Notes: a model not told the origin generated them from the letters alone. DNA of 64,000 nt from Bin87 sp965222895 (GCA_965222895.1 CBDCVB010000002.1:1-64000), one strand, 5' to 3'; shown: positions 16,442-26,263, numbered from the stretch's first letter. Program-made: numbers and translations.

Positions 16442-17770
16442 CTAGGTGCCGAAGAGGGAAGCCAGGGTCATCCTGCTGATGCTGCCCCGTTCCGACCGGG
16501 TGCCACCGCTGATCTTGCGGCTGACGACCAGGTGGCGCAGGCTGCGTTCGGCGGCGTTGTTGTCCGATGGCGCCTCCGGTTCGGCCATGAAGACGAAGAG
16601 CTCTTTGATATGGCGCTCAATGCGCCGGCATAGCTTGGCCTGGGTTGCCGAGGGGTCGTGAAGGAAGGGTTGGCAAATGGCCAGCAACTGCCGTTCCAGA
16701 ACCAGTTGAGCGGTGCGGCGCCGCTTGGTCTGAGGATGGGCGCTGGCTTTGGCCCGGTCGTAAATCTCGTGGACGGCGTCGGCCCACTGCGCCAGTGGCG
16801 CGTCATCGGGGTAGAGGGTTCGCAGGTCGTGGATGTCCCGCATCAGATGAACCCAGCAGCGTTGCTTGGGGCCGTCGTAATGGTGGTAGGCAGCGTAGAA
16901 ATCGCTGACCAGCACGCCGGAGAAGGTGTCGCCCAGAGCTTCATCCACCACTTCCTTGTTGCGACCCCGCCGCAGGAAGTAGCGCGCCGATGGTGTGCTG
17001 AAAGTCCACACGTAGCCGTTGTGTCCATCCTCACGCCAGCCGGTCTCGTCGGCATGGACCACTGGGCTGGCGCGGATCTCGGCCAGGATCCGGTCCACTG
17101 CGGACTGGGCCCTTTGCGCAGTGCGATGCACCGCCGCCATGATCGCTCCCACGCTGAGGCTCAGCCCATGAACGGTGTGCAGATACCGCTGGATGGCGCC
17201 AATGGGCAGTCGGGCCTCCTCTCGGAGCGTGGCGATCAGACTGACCAGGTTGATACCCAGACGCTGCTGGCCCAGCACCACGCCGTCCAGTTGCGCCGGG
17301 GGAACGCAGCGGCGTCGGCACCCCGGACAATCCCTGGCGATGTAGACGTGCTCGGTAACTTCCGCCGGAACCTGGGGCAACTCGATGACCTCCCGGGTGC
17401 GCTGGGTCCAGCCACCGGACAGCTGGGTTCCGCAGTTGGGGCAGTGGTCCACCAGATGCTCCACCCGACGGGTGGGTGTCATGCGACGGCGGGCAAAGCC
17501 GTGGGGCTGCCGCTGGCGTGGCGCTTTGGGCTGGGCCGGTTTCCGGTCGGCTTCGGGTTTGAGACCGGGCATCCCCCGGGCGCCACTGGGTTTGGCCCGC
17601 CCTTCCAGCTGGGCAATCCGTCTCTCCAGGCGCTCGTTGATCGCCTGCTGCCGGGCTATGATGGCCCCCTGCCGTATGACGATGGCGATGAGCGCATCGC
17701 GGTCAGCGGTGGACAGGTCGATTTCCGAATCCATACCCGTTATATGACATAACCACAACCCCTCGCGCAA
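16442..17770 (-). pseudogene. IS66 transposase copy 2, C-terminus lost to an amber codon
   Basis: The reading frame matches the other IS66 transposases up to SMTLASLFGT-like sequence and then hits TAG (CTA at 16442-16444 on the plus strand) where the other copies encode Trp. This removes the last 21 residues (the WRAQGLNPLAACRQ segment). The DDE residues (VHADETGW, SDFYAAY, AAERS) are retained, so partial activity is possible, but the conserved tail is missing. Confidence 0.85.
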
Positions 17771-17839
17771 GCCATCCCCGAACCTCTTTGAACCAATTCC
17801 CCCACCAAGTCTGAACAGTTACCGGCGATGAGTAACTGT

Positions 17840-19231
17840 TCAGAGTTGCGGGGAAGTGAGCAGTTGTCGGCAAGCGGCGAGGGGATTCAGTCCTTGGGCG
17901 CGCCAGGTGCCGAAGAGGGAAGCCAGGGTCATCTTGCTGCTGCTGCCCCGTTGCGACCGGGTGCCGCCGCTGATCTTGCGACTGACGACCAGGTGGCGCA
18001 GGCTGCGTTCGGCGGCGTTGTTGTCCGGTGGCGCCTCCGGTTCGGCCACGAAGACGAACAGTTCTTTGATATGGCGCTCGATGCGTCGGCATAGCTTGGC
18101 CTGGGTTGCCGAGGGGTCGTGAAGGAAGGGTTGGCAAATGGCCAGCAGCTGCCGTTCCAGGGCCAGTTGGGCGGTGCGTCGCCGCTTGGTCTGGGGATGG
18201 GCGCTGGCTTTGGCCCGGTCGTAAATCTCGTGGACGGCGTCGGCCCACTGCGCCAGTGGCGCGTCATCGGGGTAGAGGGTTCGCAGGTCGTGGATGTCCC
18301 GCAGCAGATGGACCCAGCAGCGCTGTTTGGGGCCCTCGTAATGGTGGTAGGCGGCGTAGAAGTCGCTGACCAGGACGCCGGCGAAGGTGTCGCCCAGAGC
18401 TTCATCCACCACTTCCTTGTTGCGACCCCGCCGCAGGAAGTAGCGCGCCGATGGTGTGCTGAAAGTCCACACGTAGCCGTTGTGTCCATCCTCACGCCAG
18501 CCGGTCTCGTCGGCATGGACCACTGGGCTGGCGCGGACTTGGGCCAGAATCCGGTCCACTGCGGACTGGGCCTTTTGCGCAGTGCGATGCACCGCCGCCA
18601 TGATGGCTCCCACGCTGAGGCTCAGCCCATGGACGGTGTGCAGATACCGCTGGATGCCGGCGATGGGCAGTCGGGCCTCCTCTCGGAGCGTGGCAATCAG
18701 ACTGACCAGGTTGATACCCATGCGCTGCTGGCCCATCACCACGCCGTCCATTTGTGCAGGGGGAACGCAGCGGCGTCGGCACCCCGGGCAATCCCTGGCG
18801 ATGTAGACGTGCTCGGTAACTTCCGCCGGAACCTGGGGCAGGTCGATGACCTCCCGCGTGCGCTGGGTCCAGCCACCGGACAACAGCGTTCCGCAGTCGG
18901 GACAGTGGTCCACCACATGCTCCACCCGACGGGTGGGCGTCATGCGACGGCGGGCAAAGCCGTGGGGCCGCCCCTGGCGTGGCGCTTTGGGCTGGGCCGG
19001 TTTCTGGCTGGCTTCGGGTTTGACACCGGGCATCCCCCGGGCGCCACTGGGTTTGGCCCGCCCTTCCAGCTGAGCAACCCGTTGCTCCAGGCCCTCGATG
19101 ATGGCCTGCTGTCGGGCTATGATGGCCTCCTGCCGTATGACGATGGCGATGAGCACATCGCGGTCAGCAGTGGACAGGTCGATTTCCGGATTCATACCCG
19201 TTATATGACATAACCACAACCCCTCGCGCAA
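17840..19231 (-). CDS. IS66-family transposase, copy 3
   Basis: An intact transposase of 459-463 residues depending on start, with the same layout as the 156-1535 copy: coiled N-terminus, CPDC and CPGC zinc-finger pairs, VHADETGW, SDFYAAY and AAERS. It begins MNPEIDLSTADRDVL, as in the copy at 60618-61997, and is closer to that copy than to its tandem neighbour in several positions. This protein could mobilise the whole tandem pair. Confidence 0.92.
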   Translation of the reverse strand: MREGLWLCHITGMNPEIDLSTADRDVLIAIVIRQEAIIARQQAIIEGLEQRVAQLEGRAKPSGARGMPGVKPEASQKPAQPKAPRQGRPHGFARRRMTPTRRVEHVVDHCPDCGTLLSGGWTQRTREVIDLPQVPAEVTEHVYIARDCPGCRRRCVPPAQMDGVVMGQQRMGINLVSLIATLREEARLPIAGIQRYLHTVHGLSLSVGAIMAAVHRTAQKAQSAVDRILAQVRASPVVHADETGWREDGHNGYVWTFSTPSARYFLRRGRNKEVVDEALGDTFAGVLVSDFYAAYHHYEGPKQRCWVHLLRDIHDLRTLYPDDAPLAQWADAVHEIYDRAKASAHPQTKRRRTAQLALERQLLAICQPFLHDPSATQAKLCRRIERHIKELFVFVAEPEAPPDNNAAERSLRHLVVSRKISGGTRSQRGSSSKMTLASLFGTWRAQGLNPLAACRQLLTSPQL

Positions 19232-19386
19232 GCCATCCCCGAACCTCTTTGAACCAATTCCCCCACCAAGTCTGAACAGTTACTTCGGCTACAATGCGGT
19301 TGGCCTAATCAACGGCCAGTGGTAGAATTCCAGCATTATGTTTACGATGCTGATTGGCTGGTCTATAACGGGTAACAGGATGAATC

Positions 19387-20292
19387 ATGCCGTTGCTAGA
19401 TGATTATTTGATCGTCAGTGAATATCCCGAAGCGCCGGTTGAGCGGATGGTGGTGGCGTTTCGCGGGTGGCCCGACGCGGGAGACGCCGCAACCGCCACC
19501 CTGAACTACCTGCTCACCGAGATGGCCGCCGTCAAGTTTGCCGAGATTGACCCGGAAGAGTTTTTTAACTTCGCGCAGGAACGTCCCCGCTCTACCCGCA
19601 GCAAGGACGGCAAACGCCACCTGCAATGGCCGGCCAACGAGTTCTTCTACTGGCCCGGCAACGACAGCGCGCAAGCGGTTGTATTCTATCTCGGCACTGA
19701 GCCACACCTTCGCTGGCGCACCTTCTCATCGCTGGTTGCCGACGTCGCCCGCCGCTGCGGAGTCAAATCGGTGATACACATCGGGGCCTTGCTCGACGCC
19801 GTACCGCACACCAGAAACATCCGGTTCACCGGTTCCTCCAGCAACAAAATGATCCAGTCGGCCTTCGACAAGGGCAAAATACGCTCTTCCAACTACCAGG
19901 GCCCGTCGGGCATCACGCTGCCCATATCAGAGGCATTGGTCAACAAAGGCATCAGCTTCACCTCGCTGTGGGGCCACGTTTCTCACTACCTGCACGCCAC
20001 CCCCAATTTCCGCGTCAGCCTCGGCCTGGCCCGCAACGTCTCCGAAATGCTGAACCTTTCGGTGGACCTGAGTCGTCTCACCGCGATGGCCGATTCCTAC
20101 GACCGCGAAGTCGGTCAGGTTGTCGCCGAAGACGAGCAATTGCGGAACTACATCAAAACGCTGGAAGAGCGGTTCGACGGCGGCGGCGTGGCAACGGATA
20201 TGCCCGACCCCGCCGAGCTGGTTCGGGAACTGGAACACTTTTTGCGCGCCGAACGGGGCGCCGAGGGCGACGGCCAGAGTCTTTCCACCTAG
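19387..20292 (+). CDS. PAC2-family protein
   Basis: A 301-residue protein of the PAC2 (proteasome-assembly-chaperone-like) family that is common in Actinobacteria and Chloroflexota. It begins with VVAFRGWPDAGDAATATLNYL, the family's N-terminal signature, and continues with VVFYLGTEPHLRWRTF and a central GALLDAVPHTR loop typical of the family. The C-terminal 60 residues are helical and acidic. The bacterial function is not established. No proteasome genes are in this window. The ATG at 19387 has only a weak GGA ribosome site. Confidence 0.8.
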   Translation: MPLLDDYLIVSEYPEAPVERMVVAFRGWPDAGDAATATLNYLLTEMAAVKFAEIDPEEFFNFAQERPRSTRSKDGKRHLQWPANEFFYWPGNDSAQAVVFYLGTEPHLRWRTFSSLVADVARRCGVKSVIHIGALLDAVPHTRNIRFTGSSSNKMIQSAFDKGKIRSSNYQGPSGITLPISEALVNKGISFTSLWGHVSHYLHATPNFRVSLGLARNVSEMLNLSVDLSRLTAMADSYDREVGQVVAEDEQLRNYIKTLEERFDGGGVATDMPDPAELVRELEHFLRAERGAEGDGQSLST

Positions 20293-20461
20293 AGTCTCCC
20301 CCCTAACGGGGAGCGCGATGCTGGGTTGCGGACCGTGATTCGCTGGCAAAACGTATCTGGGCAAAGGCACTGACGGCCTCGTCAATGCGCCGGCTTGCCC
20401 GCCCGCGGTATCACAGGTATAGTCAACTCACCGATAAATCGTGGGCACACGGAGGTCCCTC

Positions 20462-21127
20462 TTGACGATATTCGACTGGCCGGCGCGGATGCAGCAAATG
20501 GCCGATTTCGTCGGCCTGACCGATGAAGATCTGGCATCAATTCGCGAGAGTGGCCCCCTCCTGCTGGCGCGTGCCGAGGAACTCACCGCGGCGGTTTACG
20601 ACCACTTTCTCAAGTTCCCCGGGTCGGCCCGATTCTTTTTAACCCCGGAGGGCGAGGTTGACCAAACTCGCCTGGACCGGCGCAAACACAGCCTCGGCAG
20701 GTGGCTGCGCCACAGTATCGACTTCCAGATTGACGACCAGTTTCCCGTCTTCCTGCTCGCAATGGGCGTAGTCCACAGCAACCCTTCCCTGGAACGCGGT
20801 TACCTAGGCTCCATACCCGCCCGATTCATGATTGGCACCATGTCATTCGCCCAGACCGCCATCGCTTCGGTGCTGGCGCAAGACATGGGCGATCCGGCCC
20901 GCGTGCTGCAAGCTTCAACGGCCTGGAACAAGGTGCTGATGCTGCAGCTGGATGTGCTGCTGGCCGGTTACGTTACCGAAACACCGATGCCGCCGTCCGC
21001 GCCACCATCCTCGGACGAACCGCCGGCAGACACGCCCGCTGATGGGGAACCGCCCGAAGGCATACGCCGGGTGCTCACAAACATCCTGGACGGCAACCGG
21101 GATAACGGCTCTTCGCAAACCAACTAA
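20462..21127 (+). CDS. Protoglobin/globin-sensor-domain protein
   Basis: A 221-residue protein whose first 170 residues match the protoglobin fold: LTDEDLASIRESGPLLL, FLKFPGSARFFL, and GVVHSNPSLERGYLGSIPARFMIGTMSFA, where the His (about 103) is the likely proximal haem ligand. The last 50 residues are Pro/Ala-rich and end without an output domain, so it is a stand-alone haem sensor or gas-binding globin. The start is placed at TTG 20462, six bases after GGAGG; a GTG at 20441 lies upstream of that site. It is 11 bases from the AroQ-like gene and probably co-transcribed. Confidence 0.75.
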   Translation: MTIFDWPARMQQMADFVGLTDEDLASIRESGPLLLARAEELTAAVYDHFLKFPGSARFFLTPEGEVDQTRLDRRKHSLGRWLRHSIDFQIDDQFPVFLLAMGVVHSNPSLERGYLGSIPARFMIGTMSFAQTAIASVLAQDMGDPARVLQASTAWNKVLMLQLDVLLAGYVTETPMPPSAPPSSDEPPADTPADGEPPEGIRRVLTNILDGNRDNGSSQTN

Positions 21128-21138
21128 GGAGACACACC

Positions 21139-21567
21139 ATGGCCAAAGTACTGGTTATCCAGGGCGCCGGAATGAATATGCGCGGCAGGGTCCAGCTCGA
21201 AACGTTCGGCCCGATGACCCTGGACGAAATCAACGAGCAGATTCGGGGCTACGGCGAAAACCTCGGCGTCGACGTTGAGATCGTCCATTCCAATGTCGAG
21301 GGTGAAGTCGTGAACGCCCTGTACGACGCTTGGGAACAGGGTTTCGACGCCTGCGTAATCAACCCCGCCGGCTATACGACCGGAACCGGGCCGCTGCGCG
21401 GGGCAATCCAGCAGGTGCCAATGCCAGTCATAGAGGTACACGCCAGCAACCCCACCGCCCGGGGCACGGTGTCAGCCGTGTTGCCGGTCAGCAAGGGTTG
21501 CGTCTACGGGTTTGGCGTGTATGGCTATTACCTCGCCCTGGAAGCCGTGAAACACACTGCCGACTGA
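21139..21567 (+). CDS. AroQ-like (type II 3-dehydroquinate dehydratase fold), active site altered
   Basis: A 142-residue protein of normal AroQ length. Framework motifs are present: VIQGAGMNMRG (for GPNLNLLG), VEIVHSNVEGEVVNAL, CVINPAGYTTGT and PVIEVHASNPTARG. By eye, the catalytic Tyr of the lid (AVYG in M. tuberculosis AroQ) is Phe here (LETFG), the preceding lid Arg is Val, and the substrate-binding His of AYTHTS is Thr. The His of EVHASN and the Asn of INPAGY remain. It may be inactive as a dehydratase and serve another role; annotation as AroQ would be misleading. It follows the protoglobin gene by 11 bases with AAGGAG upstream. Confidence 0.75.
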   Translation: MAKVLVIQGAGMNMRGRVQLETFGPMTLDEINEQIRGYGENLGVDVEIVHSNVEGEVVNALYDAWEQGFDACVINPAGYTTGTGPLRGAIQQVPMPVIEVHASNPTARGTVSAVLPVSKGCVYGFGVYGYYLALEAVKHTAD

Positions 21568-21623
21568 CGCCGGCTGATCGCTGGCGCCCGGCTATTTGCT
21601 GTTGCGTAGTTGCCTCGCCGGCA

Positions 21624-21815
21624 TTATTCGCAACGCAGGCAGCGCACATCCTTGAATACCGAATCATGGATGCCTGGGTTGGTAATCATGTAGTCCATGA
21701 TTATCCGAACCACTTTCCCCTCGTCGGCAATGTCATACTTGTCTTTGGAAACGTTGATCAACCCGAGGTGTTCAGCGTTGATGTCCACGGTTAATGCAGT
21801 TTTGGTACCGGCCAT
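21624..21815 (-). CDS. Small conserved-looking protein of unknown function
   Basis: A 63-residue protein starting MAGTKTALTVDINAEHLG and ending with CLRCE, a CxxC pair that could bind metal. An AGGAG sits eight bases before the ATG, so it is likely translated. No family is recognised. It lies between the AroQ-like gene (converging) and the tRNA-Glu terminator. Confidence 0.6.
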   Translation of the reverse strand: MAGTKTALTVDINAEHLGLINVSKDKYDIADEGKVVRIIMDYMITNPGIHDSVFKDVRCLRCE

Positions 21816-22034
21816 GACACATACTCCTGGCGCTTGCCCGGCACTTGCTCGCCAGGCGCTTGATGGTTGGGTAGTTTCGCCGCCGCAATAACCCGGCAAC
21901 GCCAACATAGCATAGCCGTCGTCGCTACCCGATTCAACCACCAGAGACAGCGGCATTCTCCTGAACATGGATGAACCGGATAACAGCCGACCACCGCCGT
22001 CGTTGCGTCCGCGCGTACATTTCACAACGTAAAA

Positions 22035-22068
22035 GGCCCTCCGCATGAGTCGGAGGGCCCGCTTTTTT
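22035..22068. terminator. Bidirectional Rho-independent terminator
   Basis: A 9-bp stem GGCCCTCCG / CGGAGGGCC (22035-22043 and 22051-22059) with loop CATGAGT, followed by CGCTTTTTT on the plus strand and preceded by AAAA, giving TTTT on the minus strand. It can end the tRNA transcript running left and any transcript running right. Confidence 0.85.
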
Positions 22069-22069
22069 C

Positions 22070-22148
22070 TGGTACCCCGGATGGGCTTCGATCCCATGAT
22101 CTCCACCTTGAAAGGGTGGCGTCCTTGACCAAGCTAGACGACCGGGGC
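22070..22148 (-). tRNA. tRNA-Glu (anticodon TTC)
   Basis: Read on the minus strand, the acceptor GCCCCGG pairs with CCGGGGT and is followed by discriminator A and an encoded CCA (22070-22072). The anticodon arm is CCACC-CTTTCAA-GGTGG, placing TTC at the anticodon, which reads GAA/GAG. The T arm contains GGATCGAAGCCC in place of the usual GTTCGA context (GATCGAA). The integrase gene 260 bases upstream suggests this tRNA is an integration site. Confidence 0.93.
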
Positions 22149-22406
22149 AGCTAGCCGTCGCACGAAACGACGCGCAATAACTTTATCACATGAACCTCAT
22201 TTATGGGTAGACGGCCAAAGCCTCCAGCGCCATATCTTCCGGGAAACCGCTCATCAGGTTCATGTTCAAAAGGGGCCGTCCTCAAAGACCGCAGTACCAC
22301 ACCACGCTACATCCACGTACAAATCAGAACGAACATTCGGGATAAGCGAGTGGTTTGTTGTCATATCCAGGCACGTTTGTCGGCAATTTGTCGGCAAACT
22401 GCCCCC

Positions 22407-23222
22407 TCACCCACGCAACGCCCCAGCCACGTCCCGCTGCCATGCCGGCAACGCATGGGCGTAAATATACAGCGTCACCGACACCCGGGAGTGACCCAGC
22501 CGCTTGGACACCACCACCGGATTATGGCCCTCTTGCAGCGCTATCGAGGCGTGGAAATGCCGGAGCGCCCGGACCGTGAGGCCCATCACGCCCAAACCAC
22601 TGGCCCGCCGTTGCAGCCGGCCCAGGAGCGCATCCCTGGACATATAGCCAGCCACATCGTTGGGAAACACCAACCCCAGATCCTGCCAGGCGTCGCCAAC
22701 CTCCGTCCTCCGCGCCAATTGCCGCACGCCGTGCTCCCGGAGCACCTCCACCGTACCGGCATCCAGATCAATACGCCGCTGACCAGCACGAGTCTTGGGC
22801 GGACCAGCCCCTAGCCCGCCTCCCGGCACCTTCATCAGGTTGTTCACCACCACCAAATGGCCGCCCTCCATGGAAACGTCGGCCCACCGCAGGGCCAAGA
22901 CCTCGCCGCTACGCATCCCAGTATGGGCCAGCAGGTGGCACGGGGCGTGAAAATCGGGCTCTACCTCCCAGAGGTGCTTCAGAACCCGGATCACCGAAGC
23001 CACGTCCGGCACCACTGGCTCCTTGGGCCGATAGGCCAATGCGCCCAAGCCCGTCATCGGACTGCGGGTAATCAATCCCGATTTCAGGGCGTAGTTCAAG
23101 ATAGATGTCAGCACCTGGCGGGCATAACGCAAAACACTCAACCCGACGCCCCTCATCAACAAACGATCCTCCATGCCCGACACATCCCGGCTTGTCAGCC
23201 GTTGCAACGGGATATCACCCAT
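22407..23222 (-). CDS. Tyrosine recombinase (phage-type integrase)
   Basis: A 271-residue integrase. A core-binding helical segment (SVLRYARQVLTSILNYALK) is followed by the catalytic domain with Arg in HTGMRSGEVLALRW (about residue 107), a box II segment ALRHFHASIALQEG, LGHSRVSVTLYIYAHA with the His, and the nucleophilic Tyr. The usual first His of HxLRH is Arg here (VRALRH). It lacks the N-terminal arm-binding domain found in about 380-residue relatives and starts at MGDIPLQ, so it may be 5'-truncated or use a start that was lost. It lies next to tRNA-Glu, with a broken excisionase gene to its right. Confidence 0.8.
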   Translation of the reverse strand: MGDIPLQRLTSRDVSGMEDRLLMRGVGLSVLRYARQVLTSILNYALKSGLITRSPMTGLGALAYRPKEPVVPDVASVIRVLKHLWEVEPDFHAPCHLLAHTGMRSGEVLALRWADVSMEGGHLVVVNNLMKVPGGGLGAGPPKTRAGQRRIDLDAGTVEVLREHGVRQLARRTEVGDAWQDLGLVFPNDVAGYMSRDALLGRLQRRASGLGVMGLTVRALRHFHASIALQEGHNPVVVSKRLGHSRVSVTLYIYAHALPAWQRDVAGALRG

Positions 23223-23988
23223 CTCCGACTCTAGTCACGCTGTTGCAGAACACGCAATGGCCGGCCTGTCACTCTCTGTCGAGATTTTGCACCAATCTGA
23301 AGCACCACCCGGATCGCCGCAGATCCCCAGATAGGGCAATGGGCGGGACGGGGCGAGGATTGGCCGGGTAGATGCAACGCGGAATAGTGCGGGTATAACG
23401 TCTACCACTTGGGACCCACCGCCGATTGCACCCACCATTAAGGACGCCGGCTGATGGCGCGGCAGCAGATTAGGGGGTCAATGGGAGAAACTCCCCGGAC
23501 CGCTAGCCGAGCCTCCATCCCAGATGTCTGGGCAGCAGCAAGCCGGTCCACCGGAATATCACCCAGCTCGGGAAGCAAGTAGAGCCGCACCGTCCGCTCA
23601 TACGAGCGGCATGTTTGAGAACGGAGCCGGGGGAGACACCCGCTCCTTCGGCCAACTCCCCACGAAATCTCCCAAGAGCAGGTGGGGCGATAATTGCCCC
23701 GCGCCCATATCAGCTTCGTGGAGCATACCGTTCAACACTCGTTCCGCTCCGTCCTGGTGCCACGCACCGTGCGGAACGAGCGCACACGCTTGCCCTCCGC
23801 AATCCCGACCAGATCCACCGTCAGCTCCCAAGAGCCACGGCTACGGCGACGCGCGCTGCCACGCACAGATTTTGCTCAAACATTTGGGTTCATCAAGAAC
23901 CGGGCGATTCGCACCATAATATAGAGGAACACAAGCTGCCGAACTTGCCCCTACGCCACCGGGGCAAACTGGAGCAAAAGGAGAAACC
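23223..23988. other. Degenerate segment of an integrated element
   Basis: About 765 bases between the integrase and the excisionase remnant. All open frames are short, Arg/Pro/Ser-rich and without recognisable domains. An AAGGAG just before 23989 belongs to the excisionase remnant. I see no functional gene here; it probably held the integrase 5' part or control region. Confidence 0.4.
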
Positions 23989-24233
23989 ATGCTCAGAAAC
24001 CCGTGGCACAACCCACCCGTAACCCCACCCGATAATTCCCATCCCCAACCGGTGGAACGACGCACCCTCACCATCAGGGAGACCGCCGCATCGCTGGCAT
24101 CAGCGACTGGATGGTCTACGAGATGGTCAAGCGGGGTGAGATCAAGACCATCCGCGTCGGCAAACGCATCCTCGTTCCCGTCAGCGCACTGGACCAATTT
24201 GTCGCCGAAAATCAATCGCCGGACGACCAATAA
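23989..24233 (+). pseudogene. Excisionase/MerR-type helix-turn-helix gene with frameshift
   Basis: The first frame reads MLRNPWHNPP to RRTLTIRETAASLA, then a one-base shift near 24096 leads to ISDWMVYEMVKRGEIKT and IRVGKRILVPVSALDQFV, ending at TAA 24231-24233. Together these match the 'excisionase family DNA-binding domain' pattern (TIxEAAxxLGIS, VYxLVxxGxIxxxRVGRRxLVP). With an AAGGAG ahead of the ATG it was once a real gene. It probably controlled excision by the integrase at 22407-23222. Confidence 0.75.
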
Positions 24234-24321
24234 AAATGTCAACCCGGAGACCCTCGCCCCCCGGGCGATCAACCCAACGGAGCCAACACAGGCATACGTA
24301 CACGAAAGAAAATCAAACGAA

Positions 24322-25090
24322 TGACCTCAACCAACGGACTGTTCTGGGTCAGGGGCGCCTTGGGGTCCAAGCTCTTCCGTCGCTGAGCCAAGGAACGCGG
24401 TATGTTCCGCGGGAAACACCTGGACACCCGCTACGCTGACCACTGCCTCTTTACCGAGATGTTCGGCGATTCCACACTCAAGCCTTACCGCCCCTTCATC
24501 TCAGGCATCTTCCAAGCCTATCCCACCACCCACTGGAAGAGTTGGAGACCCACGCCGCCATCTGCCGCCGCCCCACTGCAACACAAGGTGCTGCTGCCAG
24601 AACGCCTGGACGCCAAACCCATGACCCAAACTGGCCCGACGACGTCACCGTCGGTTTCCAGTCAATGGTCAGACCCATCGTCCGCAGCTAGGACAACCAT
24701 CACGACGAACTCGATCACTTCACCGTCACACACGACGGGGACCCGTCCTTTACTCTGAAATCAACCTGCCGGGAATCGCTGCGTTATCGCATTAACGGGA
24801 ACCACGGAGCCAACCTGCTTGACATCTACACGGTCAACCCCAAAACCAGCATAAATGCAGGACACCGGGCCGATAGCGCGACGCTCAACAACATCGTTTG
24901 GTGCCCTAACAAGATTCAGCATCTAAGATGAGCCATGGTGAAAGAGGGCGGCGCCCGACAAAGTCACCTACAGTCGCTTCAAGAAAGCGCTCACTAGGCA
25001 TCCGGACGAAATCGACATCATCGTCGCCAAGGTGACGGCCGAATTCCGGGACGAGCTGGAGCGATTGAGAGCCGCCGGCATAGTTCCGGC
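24322..25090 (+). pseudogene. Decayed element genes of unknown function
   Basis: Broken protein-like pieces on the plus strand: MTSTNGLFWVRGALGSKLF (24322-24387, then stop), MFRGKHLDTRYADHCLF (from 24402), a piece running to TAG with DDVTVGFQSMVRPIVRS, then HDGDPSFTLKSTCRESLRY up to a TGA near 24930, and KVTYSRFKKALTRHPDEID in another frame around 24970-25080. They look like cargo or replication genes of the integrated element decayed by frameshifts and stops. No function can be given. Confidence 0.45.
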
Positions 25091-25400
25091 GGGACGGCCT
25101 GGCTCCACCGCAAACTGCGCAGGCAGTTACCCAGGGCGGTACGCGGGGTGGACGGCGCCTTGACTACGTAGCCGATGGCGCCAGCCGTCCCGCCGGTGTG
25201 CAACACGTCGGCGTCGTAAATGCAGTCACCCCCAGGCAGCGCGGAGGCCACCAAGGTAAGCTTCTTGTCTCCCGTGTGTTGGCCCGCCCCGCCCATCTCC
25301 CAGGTCAACGTGGTTGTCGACGAGTTCACGCAGACCCAGGTGATGGGCAAGGGTGACCGGAAGGAGCAGCCCAGCATTGGCCATCAGGCCGTGGTCGTCT
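25091..25400 (-). pseudogene. Fragment of IS1380-family transposase (5' part)
   Basis: This stretch aligns with the 5' part of the IS1380 transposase pseudogene at 42688-44023: shared GGCGCCTTGACTAC, GCCGATGGCGC, the ACGTCGGCGTCG block and TTGGCCCGCCCCG. Only about 300 bases remain; the right side joins an IS5-type end at about 25401. Confidence 0.7.
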
Positions 25401-26263
25401 AAGAGGGTGTCTAAAAAGGGTGAAACCCGCCTAAAGAAATGTAAGCGCAGCCGGGATGGGCTAGCATAGTCTGGAGGTATGGCAAGATCGACTTATCCCA
25501 GCGACCTCAGCGACCGGGAGTGGCAACTGCGCCGCTGGCTGCCCAACCGCTCCCTGGTGGTCGTGGGAGACAACGGTTACGCCGTGCTGGACCTGCTCCA
25601 CTGCTGCCAGTCCCTCCGTGAGCCAGTCACGCTGATCACCAGACTGCGCCTGGATGCTGGCCTTTACGATCCGGCTCCACTCAACAACCGGGCCAAAGCG
25701 GCCGGCCCCGAGTGAAGGGATCACGTCGGCCCACCCTCAAAGAACTCCTCCATGTCCCCGACCTGCCGTGGCTAACCGCGTCGGTGTCCTGGTACGACGG
25801 CGCCATCCGAACCCTGGAACTCGCCTCCCAGACCGCCGTCTGGTATCACCATGGCAAACCTCCCGTACCCATCCGCTGGGTATTGATCCGAGACCCCCAG
25901 GGTGAACTCGACACCCAGGCCCTGCTCTGTACTGACCAAACGCGGCTCCGACCCAGACCCTGGAGTGGTTTGTGCTGCGCTGGCAACTGGAAGTCACCTA
26001 CCCAGGAGGTGAGGGGGCTCACCTGGGCGTGGAAACCCAGCGCCAATGGTCGGACCGAGTCATCGCTCGCACCACGCCGATATTGATGGGGCTGTTTTCC
26101 TGGGTGGCATGGGCCGCCCACTCGTTGCAACAAGACCACCCGATAACCCAGCGCACCGCGGCCTGGTACATCAAACCGGCACCCACCTTTGTCAAGGCCA
26201 TCGCACTGGTGCGACGACACCTGTGGATGGCATCCCACAGTTTTTCAACGTCGGTACCAGACG
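25401..26263 (+). pseudogene. Chimera of IS5-family 5' end and decayed IS4/IS701-like transposase
   Basis: GAGGGTGTCTAAAAAG at 25402 resembles an IS5/IS427-type end, followed by an IS5-type ORF start MARSTYPSDLSDREWQL (25479-25527). The frame then switches directly into RRWLPNRSLVVVGDNGYAVL, which is the middle of an IS4/IS701-like transposase close to the copy at 51158-52624. The rest is broken by frameshifts (LPWLTASVSWYDG, RWQLEVTYPGG, VETQRQWSDR). It ends where copy B (26264-27732) begins. Confidence 0.75.

Larger units (their letters stand above)
16371..19283 (-). mobile_element. Tandem pair of IS66 elements (copies 2 and 3) sharing one outer duplication
   Basis: Copy 2 spans 16371-17822 and copy 3 spans 17832-19283. 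Both are 1452 bp with 13-bp ends GTAACTGTTCAGA and both are on the minus strand, separated by nine bases, CGGCGATGA. The only 8-bp duplication is TTCGGCTA at 16363-16370 and 19284-19291, outside the pair. Neither copy has its own duplication at the junction, so the pair seems to have inserted as one unit. Confidence 0.93.
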
